Shown: piece by piece, positions 31,069 through 37,162 of the stretch | How the letters are laid out: each line of letters starts with the position of its first letter | How positions within the stretch are numbered: the stretch's first letter is position 1 | Assembly (NCBI GenBank): GCA_045651685.1 | Contig: JAZRSV010000007.1 | Span: 1 to 37,162, forward strand | Direction of reading: 5' to 3' | Source: CAKVLS01 sp045651685 | Lineage (GTDB): Bacteria; Bacillota; Clostridia; Christensenellales; UBA1242 | Length of the DNA stretch: 37,162 nucleotides | Program-made: the position numbers and the translations under genes | Notes under the pieces: model-generated | What the model was told of the DNA's origin: nothing | What the model saw: the letters and a program-made list of their open reading frames with translations, nothing else | The model's database searches: none

Positions 31069-31097
31069 ATTCTACAATAAAACAAATTTTTTGGCAA
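31069..31097 (-). promoter_or_regulatory. Promoter of the tailed HdeD-like gene
   Basis: Read leftward, it has -35 TTGCCA (31092-31097), a 17-bp spacer and -10 TAGAAT (31069-31074). It lies 130 bp from the first DnaA box. Confidence 0.65.
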
Positions 31098-31199
31098 TAA
31101 AATTTGCATAATATATATATAAATTAATAATTGTTATCATAAATTAATCATAATATATACAAAACGAGCCATAGCAAAGCTTGTTTTACTAGCAAAAAA

Positions 31200-31500
31200 G
31201 CATCAAAACCAGCCAAAAAGTGGAGATGTTGATAACGAAAAAAGTTATCCACCAATCCACACATTCATATTTATACATTTTTACTTATATTTATAAAAAA
31301 AATGAATTATTAACCATTTTTTTGTATAAATAACCAGTTTTACACAAAAATTGTCCACTTATCCACATTTTTGAAGAAGTTATCCACATACCACCAAGCA
31401 AAATTTATATTTTGATGTGGTTTTTTTGATAAAAATAATGCGTTTGTGGATAACTTTTGTGCATAACTGTGGACAACTTTTTGGTGTTTTTTGCATAAGT
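31200..31500. other. Candidate replication origin (oriC): DnaA-box cluster with AT-rich core
   Basis: The 494-bp gap between two leftward genes holds no ORF but a dense set of DnaA boxes (consensus TTATCCACA). Three are perfect: 31359-31367, 31380-31388 and, on the other strand, 31445-31453. Near-matches are TTATCAACA (31227-31235, minus), TTATCCACC (31245-31253), TTGTCCACT (31351-31359), TTATGCACA (31458-31466, minus) and TTGTCCACA (31468-31476, minus). Between the left and right groups lies an AT-rich stretch (31262-31340) suitable as the unwinding element. At the right end a direct repeat TTTTGCATAA occurs twice (31490-31509). Bacterial oriC regions look like this, but dnaA and dnaN are not next to it and gene direction does not switch here. 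A DnaA-titrating site is the alternative. Confidence 0.6.
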
Positions 31501-31504
31501 TTTG

Positions 31505-31535
31505 CATAAAACAAGACAGCTAAAACAGCTGTCTT
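31505..31535 (-). terminator. Terminator of the vanW-family gene
   Basis: A 9-bp stem AAGACAGCT/AGCTGTCTT (31513-31521 and 31527-31535) with a 5-base loop, then leftward TTGTTTTATG. It separates the vanW gene from the DnaA-box cluster. Confidence 0.75.
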
Positions 31536-31540
31536 TTTTA

Positions 31541-33046
31541 TTACAAATTATAGTTTGCAGGGTTGGTTTTTTCTAATTTGTCCAAAGCTTCTTTTTTGTC
31601 AGTCTTGCTTTGTGGCAAAATAATATTAACCGAGTTGTTTGGCAAGGTCATACCTTGAGGCAAAGTTTCTACCCCTTGATATACAATACCATCTTGCGGC
31701 TCGTACCTTTCGTGACGCAAAAGTTTTTCTTCTACGAGCTTGCCATCTTGATAATATTGCAAGTATGCTTTGCTCTCATAACCCTCTTGCGGATATTTTA
31801 CTCTAAAATATTCGCCCTTAAACATAATTTTGTCTGCATACAGTCCTTGCGTGTCATCAATAATCTTATCACCACTATGTGGCAGCACTCCGACAAACTC
31901 TGCTCTTGTTTTTATAGTTTGGTTAGGCAACTTGGTATTGCCAAAAACTTGAGCATAAACATTTTTGTCATCGGTATAAGTTTTTATAAAAATTGGAGAA
32001 TCTGTACTATTTGTAAATTTTAGATCGGCATAGCCATAAGACACCATTGCATCAAATGCAAGAGGTACATAACTTGCTGGCAAAGTATGCTTATGCACTT
32101 CGCTAACATCTACACCAGCTCTAATTAACGCATTGTATAAAGTCGTAGAAGCTTGGCATACGCCGCCGCCAATTCCGTCTTGATATTTGCCCTCCACAAT
32201 CACTTTGGCCGTTTTGAAGCCATTTTCTGCCGTTCTTTCGCCCACTGTTTGATTAAAAGAGAACTCTTGCCCTGGCAAAACCATTGTTCCGTTTAATTTT
32301 TCGAAGGCAAGTTTAATGTTGCTCTTGCGCTCATTAGACGATTTTGAAAAGTCTGTTGCAAATTCTGCTTGCTTTACTGTTGAGAGATTTAGTTTTTCTT
32401 GAGTGATATTTGGCATGGTTGTTATAACCGGCACTTGCACCACCGCATTTTTTGACATTGCAAGTGCTGTAGAAATATCATCATACAATTTTTGTTTGTC
32501 TACAGCTGTGCCAACGGTATGTGGAGTTATATTAAACATAACATTTGAGTTGGGATAAAAACTAATTGTTGCATCTTGAGGTAAACATTCTATCTCTGCA
32601 ACAATACTGTCTATTTTTTCTTCCATACCACTAAAGACATAATTTAACGCAACACCAGAATCATAACCCATGTCTTCTATTTGTTTTACTGTTTGTACAT
32701 TTTGATAATAATTGCCGCTTCTGTGTTTTTTATAAACATTTTCGACAATTTGATCAATATTGCTATTAATATTAAAATTGCTACCGTTAAAAGACCACAC
32801 TTTGTCTTGATAAACAATATCAAGGGTGACATCTTGCGCAGTTGAGTCTAACGATTGTGATATTTTGTCTTGCGCCTGCATACGAGTAAGACCACTAACA
32901 TCTACACCACTTATTGAAGTGTTGGGCTTAAAGGTATTGGTAGAATTTTTTGATAAAAAATATCCTCCACATATAAAACCGGTACAAATAACCGATCCTA
33001 CCAAAATGGAAGATATAATTTTGTGATATTTATTTTTTTTATCCAT
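31541..33046 (-). CDS. VanW-family exported protein with peptidoglycan-binding-like domain
   Basis: The 501-residue protein has a basic start and one hydrophobic helix (about 10-31), and is probably anchored with the rest outside. The first half (about 40-210) matches the putative peptidoglycan-binding domain usually found before VanW. The VanW domain follows (about 245-375), with the characteristic F(S)FNQTVGERT, GGGVCQASTTLYNA and a late HxxPASY segment. Such proteins are common in Bacillota and are not themselves resistance genes; their cell-wall role is unknown. SD GGAGAG precedes the ATG. It lies 41 bases after rmuC with no strong terminator, so it is probably in the same operon. Confidence 0.88.
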   Translation of the reverse strand: MDKKNKYHKIISSILVGSVICTGFICGGYFLSKNSTNTFKPNTSISGVDVSGLTRMQAQDKISQSLDSTAQDVTLDIVYQDKVWSFNGSNFNINSNIDQIVENVYKKHRSGNYYQNVQTVKQIEDMGYDSGVALNYVFSGMEEKIDSIVAEIECLPQDATISFYPNSNVMFNITPHTVGTAVDKQKLYDDISTALAMSKNAVVQVPVITTMPNITQEKLNLSTVKQAEFATDFSKSSNERKSNIKLAFEKLNGTMVLPGQEFSFNQTVGERTAENGFKTAKVIVEGKYQDGIGGGVCQASTTLYNALIRAGVDVSEVHKHTLPASYVPLAFDAMVSYGYADLKFTNSTDSPIFIKTYTDDKNVYAQVFGNTKLPNQTIKTRAEFVGVLPHSGDKIIDDTQGLYADKIMFKGEYFRVKYPQEGYESKAYLQYYQDGKLVEEKLLRHERYEPQDGIVYQGVETLPQGMTLPNNSVNIILPQSKTDKKEALDKLEKTNPANYNL

Positions 33047-33087
33047 ATTATACTCTCCACAACTAGTATGGTAGAGTTAATAATCTT

Positions 33088-34329
33088 TTATGCATCAAGG
33101 TCTACATCATCTAACAAAACTTGCTCGCTACCTTCTATATCATCTACACTTTTTAACTTGCGTTGAATAGTGCGAGTCTTTTTGGCAGCGTCATCAATAG
33201 TGTTGGTTGCCGCAGACAATTGTTTTTGAGTTCTTGCGATAAGCTCAACAAACTTATTAAACTCTTGCTTAAACACTGATAATAAATTCCAAATTTCGCC
33301 AGAGCGTTTTTCGATAGCAAGTGTCTTAAAGCCCATTTGCAAACTATTTAACAAAGATGTTAATGTTGTTGGACCACATACCATAATCTTAAATTCTTTT
33401 TGCAAAGTCTCACACAAAGCAGGCTTTCTTACAACTTCGGCATAAAGACCTTCTATCGGCAAGTACATAACTGCAAAATCTGTTGTGCGTGGCAAATCGA
33501 TATATTTGTCTCTTATCTTTTTTGCCTCGTCTTTGATACGACGCTCTAAATTTTTTGATTGTTCTTCTATTTGTGCAAGGTCGCCATTTTCGCTAGCAGC
33601 ACAAAGTCTAGAATAATCTTCTAGTGGAAATTTAGCGTCAATAGGCAATAGTATCGTTTCGCCATCTGATTTGCCAGGCAAATTGATAACAAAATCAACA
33701 CGCTCTTGAGTGTTTGGTTTGATCTGAACTTGGCTAGCATATTGTACAGGTGATAACAATTGTTCTAACAAATTGCCAAGTTGAACTTCGCCCCAACCAC
33801 CACGAGTCTTAACATTGGTAAGAACTTTCTTAAAGTCTGACACGCTTGCAACGGCATTGCGTATTTCACCAAAGTTGGCTGTAAAACTGTCTAGAGTCGT
33901 TGTAATGGCCTTAAATGACTCGTTTAGTCTCTTATCTAGCGTAGAACTTAACTTTTCGTCTACTGTTTGGCGCATTTCTTCTAATTTTTTATCATTAGAT
34001 GTTTGTATTTTTTCTAAACTCTTTTGAATATTGTCTAACAACTTATCTAGTCTTGTCTCTGTTGTTTGTAATACATTGCCAAGACGAGCTTCGATGTTTT
34101 GATTATATGTTTGTATTTGGGTAGATAATAATTGGTTAAACTCCGTATTGGCTTTTAACAAAAGTTCGTATGTAGTATTAAACGATTTTTGCAAATCTTT
34201 TAGTTCTTGCTTATTTTCAAGCAAAGCATTGTCAATGCCATTTGCTGTAGGATTTTTTTTGAAAACCAAATACAAAAGCAATGCAACACATACAATAGCC
34301 AAAATTATTGAAATAACAGATAATATCAT
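33088..34329 (-). CDS. rmuC: RmuC-family DNA recombination protein
   Basis: The 413-residue protein belongs to the RmuC family, in which a nuclease-like core restrains recombination at inverted repeats. An N-terminal membrane helix (about 4-23) is followed by a long coiled coil (about 35-165), then the core with GGWGEVQLGNLLEQ, DFVINLPG, PIDAKFPLEDY and a VCGPTTL segment. The acidic tail (SEQVLLDDVDLDA) is common. The ATG overlaps the cca stop as ATGA, so translation is coupled. Length is in the family range (about 400-480). Confidence 0.93.
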   Translation of the reverse strand: MILSVISIILAIVCVALLLYLVFKKNPTANGIDNALLENKQELKDLQKSFNTTYELLLKANTEFNQLLSTQIQTYNQNIEARLGNVLQTTETRLDKLLDNIQKSLEKIQTSNDKKLEEMRQTVDEKLSSTLDKRLNESFKAITTTLDSFTANFGEIRNAVASVSDFKKVLTNVKTRGGWGEVQLGNLLEQLLSPVQYASQVQIKPNTQERVDFVINLPGKSDGETILLPIDAKFPLEDYSRLCAASENGDLAQIEEQSKNLERRIKDEAKKIRDKYIDLPRTTDFAVMYLPIEGLYAEVVRKPALCETLQKEFKIMVCGPTTLTSLLNSLQMGFKTLAIEKRSGEIWNLLSVFKQEFNKFVELIARTQKQLSAATNTIDDAAKKTRTIQRKLKSVDDIEGSEQVLLDDVDLDA

Positions 34330-35666
34330 TTTGTCTCTCCCCCTTTAAGCAATGTTTCTTTGCAATATGTCATTAGAGCAGCATGATTGTTTTTTACTTT
34401 ATCAAGAATAATCGCTTGTTGCAATTTAGTTAACAATTCTTTTGTTTTTGCTTTATCAAAGGTAGGGTTGCTTTTATAAAATTTTTCTACCTTTAATTTT
34501 ACCTTTGAGATAACTACAGGGTATTGTTTTGATTTTGCTTGTTTTAGACAGTCAATAATTTGTTTGTATCTTACCAAGCTCAAAGTTTTTAATATTCTTA
34601 CTTCAGAACAAGTTGTATGTTGCAACTTGGTTATAGCAAAGGTCTTAACAATATCTTTTTGGTTATAGTCAAGAGACATTGCTTTATTAATATTTGTTAT
34701 AGCATTTTGGATATATTCATAATCTTGCTTTTTGAAATTTAGGCCAGACTTGCCCAAAAAGCTGCTACAAAACTCATTAACTGTCAAAACTTGCTTATAT
34801 TTGTTTAGATAATGGTAGGCATCATAACAAAATGTTAGTAGTAAGTCTTGTTTTTTTGAACAAATAAATGTTGTAAGATAAGAACCAACTCCTTGCAAAT
34901 TGCCTATTATATCTCTATTTTTTTTGACAAAATATTGCCAAGCATCCATCTTGTCTAGCATTTTTATACCATTAAAAGCTAGGTTTGGACTAAACGAACG
35001 GTTGCGCTTTGCCCATTTGCCAAAGCGATATGTCGCATTAATTATCTTCAAAAATTCTGTACGCAATCTGTCTTGGCTTATGTTATTTAGATTGTCCTTG
35101 TATTTGCAAGCTGCTGCAAAAGTAGCATCATCAACAAAATAGTTTAGCTCACACGCAAGTCTTATCATGCGCAAAATGCGCACGCCGTCATTTTGCATAA
35201 CATATTCTGGATCTTCGACAGTGCGAATATGTTTGGTCTTGATATCATTAAGCCCGCCATAAAAGTCTTCTATCTCGCCGTCCAAAATATTATAGTAAAG
35301 TGCATTGACGGTAAAATCTCTACGCTTTACATCTTCTACAATACTCGCATCAAAGTTAATAACTTCTGGCGTATGCTCGCCTTCGCCTTTATAAAACTCA
35401 TTTCTAAAGGTGCTGTATTCGTATTCTTCTTTACCACAAGAAATAATTGCAGTGCCCAAAGCTTTGTTTTTTACACAAAACTTGTATCTACTGCCCGCAA
35501 GCAACTTTTCGACATCTTCGATTTTTAAGTTGCAAGCAAGGTCAACATCAGAGTCATATACTTTTGCAACTTTGTTGCGCACATAACCACCCACTACAAA
35601 AAGTGGATTTTCGTGACCAAATATTTTTGCTAATTTATACAATTTTTTACTAATTTTTATCTTCAT
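34326..35666 (-). CDS. cca: CCA tRNA nucleotidyltransferase
   Basis: The 446-residue enzyme adds or repairs the 3' CCA of tRNAs. The class II nucleotidyltransferase head has GG at 26-27 and the catalytic DSDVD (D40, D42). It is followed by the RRDFTVNALYYN segment, and further on the template-type RLRTEFLKI helix. I chose ATG 35664-35666. A GTG in frame at 35682-35684 lies upstream of the perfect extended -10 box TGG-TATAAT, which ends six bases before the chosen ATG. The GTG is therefore not in the transcript, and the mRNA is probably leaderless. There is no SD. The TGA stop, the only TGA stop in the window, overlaps the rmuC ATG. All three tRNAs here already encode CCA, so the enzyme may act mainly in repair. 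Confidence 0.93.
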   Translation of the reverse strand: MKIKISKKLYKLAKIFGHENPLFVVGGYVRNKVAKVYDSDVDLACNLKIEDVEKLLAGSRYKFCVKNKALGTAIISCGKEEYEYSTFRNEFYKGEGEHTPEVINFDASIVEDVKRRDFTVNALYYNILDGEIEDFYGGLNDIKTKHIRTVEDPEYVMQNDGVRILRMIRLACELNYFVDDATFAAACKYKDNLNNISQDRLRTEFLKIINATYRFGKWAKRNRSFSPNLAFNGIKMLDKMDAWQYFVKKNRDIIGNLQGVGSYLTTFICSKKQDLLLTFCYDAYHYLNKYKQVLTVNEFCSSFLGKSGLNFKKQDYEYIQNAITNINKAMSLDYNQKDIVKTFAITKLQHTTCSEVRILKTLSLVRYKQIIDCLKQAKSKQYPVVISKVKLKVEKFYKSNPTFDKAKTKELLTKLQQAIILDKVKNNHAALMTYCKETLLKGGETK

Positions 35667-35672
35667 ACCAAA

Positions 35673-35681
35673 ATTATACCA
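35673..35681 (-). promoter_or_regulatory. Extended -10 promoter of cca, leaderless
   Basis: Read leftward, TG-G-TATAAT is a perfect extended -10 (35673-35681). The -35 region is weak. The cca ATG begins 7 bases past the -10, where transcription should start. Confidence 0.65.
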
Positions 35682-35733
35682 CACAAAAAAATAAACTAAA
35701 ACTAATTTTGCAGTAAAAGAGTATTGTAAACAA

Positions 35734-35766
35734 TAAAAAAAAGATAGGCAAATAACCTATCTTTTT
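35734..35766 (-). terminator. Terminator of tilS
   Basis: An 8-bp stem AAGATAGG/CCTATCTT (35741-35748 and 35756-35763) with a 7-base loop, then a leftward T-run. It begins five bases past the tilS stop. Confidence 0.8.
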
Positions 35767-35771
35767 GTTAA

Positions 35772-37106
35772 TTATTTTGATTTTTTTACAACGACACTGT
35801 ATGCCATTTTTGTACTTGCGTCAATTTTTACAGAGTCACTTATCTCAACGCCTAGTATACACAAAATTTTGTTGCCAGAAGCTAGCACAGGCAAAGTGTC
35901 TCTTAATCTAGTTGGTATTTTTTTGTCTATCATATAAGAACGCAATGGTTTTGTGCCGCCACCAAACTTTTCAAAGACATCGCCTTTTTGTCTTACTCTC
36001 CAAACACTATCTTGTGGCACCTTTTTTGTATCCATAAGTAGTACACCTGGTTTGATATCAAAGTTTTTGGTACGCTTTACTACAAACTCATACATACCTG
36101 CAAAGTTAATTTCGCCAGTTTCGATTGGGTATGTATCAGTAATAACTTCTTTTACTTTGCGGACTATAGTGATATATTCGTATTCTTTTATAGCAGTGGT
36201 ATTATGTGGTAGGTCAATTTTTTTGCCATTTTCACATTTTACCAAGTCTTTTATTAAGTTAACATGTTTGCGCTCTATATCAGATACGATACCTAGTTTG
36301 TTTAATGCTTGTATTATCATACGGTTGGTCACGCTAGAAGCATATATAAAATAAGTAAGCGGTATTGATACAGAATTTTCGTTTATCATAATTGCATCAA
36401 AACTTGTTTGGCTCAAAATATACATATCATCTTCTTTGCAGGCTTTGCCAAAGTTAACCAAATTTTGATCAACTGCAGGCCAACGCTTGCGAAGCATAGG
36501 CATAATCTTGTTTCTGATAAAGTTGCGACTGTATGAGCTGTCGCTATTAGTTTCATCTTCGACAAAGTTAATACCATTAGTATAAGCGTATTTTAGCACA
36601 TCTTCTTTTGGCAAATCTAACATTGGTCTGATATAGATATTGTCTCTTTGGTACTCCATACCACTTGCACCAGAAATACCTGCACCACGCAAAATATGCA
36701 ACAAAATTGTTTCTGCTTGATCTGCTTGATGATGAGCAAGAGCAATTTTGTCTACTATACCTTTTTTGATAAGAGCTTCAAAAACACCATATCTTACTTC
36801 TCTTGCAGCTTGTTCGATACCAATACCTTTTTCTTTAGCTGTTTTTGCAGCGTCTACACTAAACTTATGGCAACGAATACGATTTTGTCTGCAATAATCT
36901 ATAACAAATTGACAATCGCTATCAGAAGCATCTCTTAAGCCATGATCAACAGTAATTGCAACAATGTCGATATCTAGTTTTTCTTTTATCTCGTTAAGAT
37001 AATGTAGTAGCACCATTGAGTCAGAACCACCACTTACACCAATACCTAAAGTGTCGCCTCTTTTTATCAAGTTGTTTTTTAAGATAGTTTGATATACTCT
37101 GTCCAT
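35772..37106 (-). CDS. tilS: tRNA(Ile) lysidine synthetase
   Basis: The 444-residue enzyme changes C34 of tRNA-Ile(CAU) to lysidine, so that AUA codons are read as Ile. The PP-loop ATP motif SGGSDS is at residues 25-30. The HHQADQAET and LPMLDLPKEDV-type segments, a SxxxRN(F)IR motif and the two C-terminal domains follow as in TilS. SD GGGGT lies 5 bases before the ATG. Its promoter is cut by the right edge or lies in the 56 AT-rich bases beyond (37107-37162), where I see no clear hexamers. The substrate is a different isoacceptor from the tRNA-Ile(GAT) in this window. Confidence 0.95.
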   Translation of the reverse strand: MDRVYQTILKNNLIKRGDTLGIGVSGGSDSMVLLHYLNEIKEKLDIDIVAITVDHGLRDASDSDCQFVIDYCRQNRIRCHKFSVDAAKTAKEKGIGIEQAAREVRYGVFEALIKKGIVDKIALAHHQADQAETILLHILRGAGISGASGMEYQRDNIYIRPMLDLPKEDVLKYAYTNGINFVEDETNSDSSYSRNFIRNKIMPMLRKRWPAVDQNLVNFGKACKEDDMYILSQTSFDAIMINENSVSIPLTYFIYASSVTNRMIIQALNKLGIVSDIERKHVNLIKDLVKCENGKKIDLPHNTTAIKEYEYITIVRKVKEVITDTYPIETGEINFAGMYEFVVKRTKNFDIKPGVLLMDTKKVPQDSVWRVRQKGDVFEKFGGGTKPLRSYMIDKKIPTRLRDTLPVLASGNKILCILGVEISDSVKIDASTKMAYSVVVKKSK

Positions 37107-37162
37107 TTTTACCCCAAAATTAAAAATAAAAAATTTATTTTTTTACATATTGTTTAATATAG

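Noticed and set aside
31200..31510. CRISPR-like or plasmid iteron array
   Set aside because: The repeated 9-mers are DnaA boxes in both orientations with irregular spacing, and there are no cas or rep genes.
31541..33046. Vancomycin resistance operon
   Set aside because: VanW-family proteins are widespread in Bacillota; no vanA, vanH, vanX, vanR or vanS genes are present.

Overview
The window looks like about 37 kb of chromosome from a low-GC, strictly fermentative anaerobe of the Bacillota, most likely an uncultured Clostridia-type gut lineage. This is inferred from the gene set: DnaD and DnaI-type primosome proteins, a bifunctional Rel, a three-subunit [FeFe] hydrogenase (HydABC), AdhE, a two-gene minimal SUF system, meso-diaminopimelate dehydrogenase and a VanW protein. 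Codon use is AT-rich. Stops are almost all TAA, with a few TAG and one TGA. Every tryptophan in the intact genes is TGG, so the standard bacterial code applies. I see no CRISPR array, insertion sequence or intact prophage.

Layout. 1-650: remnant of an unknown gene, then tRNA-Ala(TGC) and tRNA-Ile(GAT) transcribed leftward. 679-4402: gltX and a two-gene operon of an unknown lipoprotein and a membrane-anchored helical protein. 4563-6943: rightward dnaD-like/dnaI operon. 7039-11185: leftward operon sufC, sufB/D-like, a membrane TIR-domain protein, and a Nudix ADP-ribose pyrophosphatase-like protein. 11378-11935: small unknown protein and tRNA-Thr(GGT). 12003-18409: pnuC; adhE with a small APH-fold kinase; Fe-alcohol dehydrogenase with a YhhN protein. 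18607-20766: rel. 20812-24868: hydCBA. 25007-26700: two-gene unknown operon with a DUF1828-like protein. 26841-31046: ddh, an ABC exporter and two tandem HdeD/DUF308-type membrane proteins, one with a histone-H1-like Lys/Thr/Ala tail. 31047-31540: a non-coding stretch packed with DnaA boxes, a candidate oriC. 31541-37106: vanW-family gene, rmuC, cca and tilS.

How the genes fit together. HydABC, AdhE and the second alcohol dehydrogenase form a redox-balancing set that disposes of NADH and reduced ferredoxin as H2 and ethanol. The Fe-S proteins among them need the SUF pair. tRNA biology is represented by gltX, cca, tilS and three tRNAs. The primosome operon and the DnaA-box cluster concern replication.

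Most notable observations. (1) The TIR protein has a cytoplasmic Zn-ribbon and TIR domain with the catalytic-type Glu, three predicted membrane helices, and a C-terminal part with a BspA/LRR_5-like segment. It is followed 11 nt downstream by a Nudix enzyme with an ADP-ribose pyrophosphatase signature, so the pair could form a receptor plus an enzyme that clears the product. (2) The oriC-like cluster has no dnaA beside it but lies directly upstream of a membrane protein with a predicted nucleic-acid-binding tail. (3) Two genes, cca and ddh, appear to be transcribed as leaderless mRNAs. (4) Two two-gene operons encode proteins I cannot assign.
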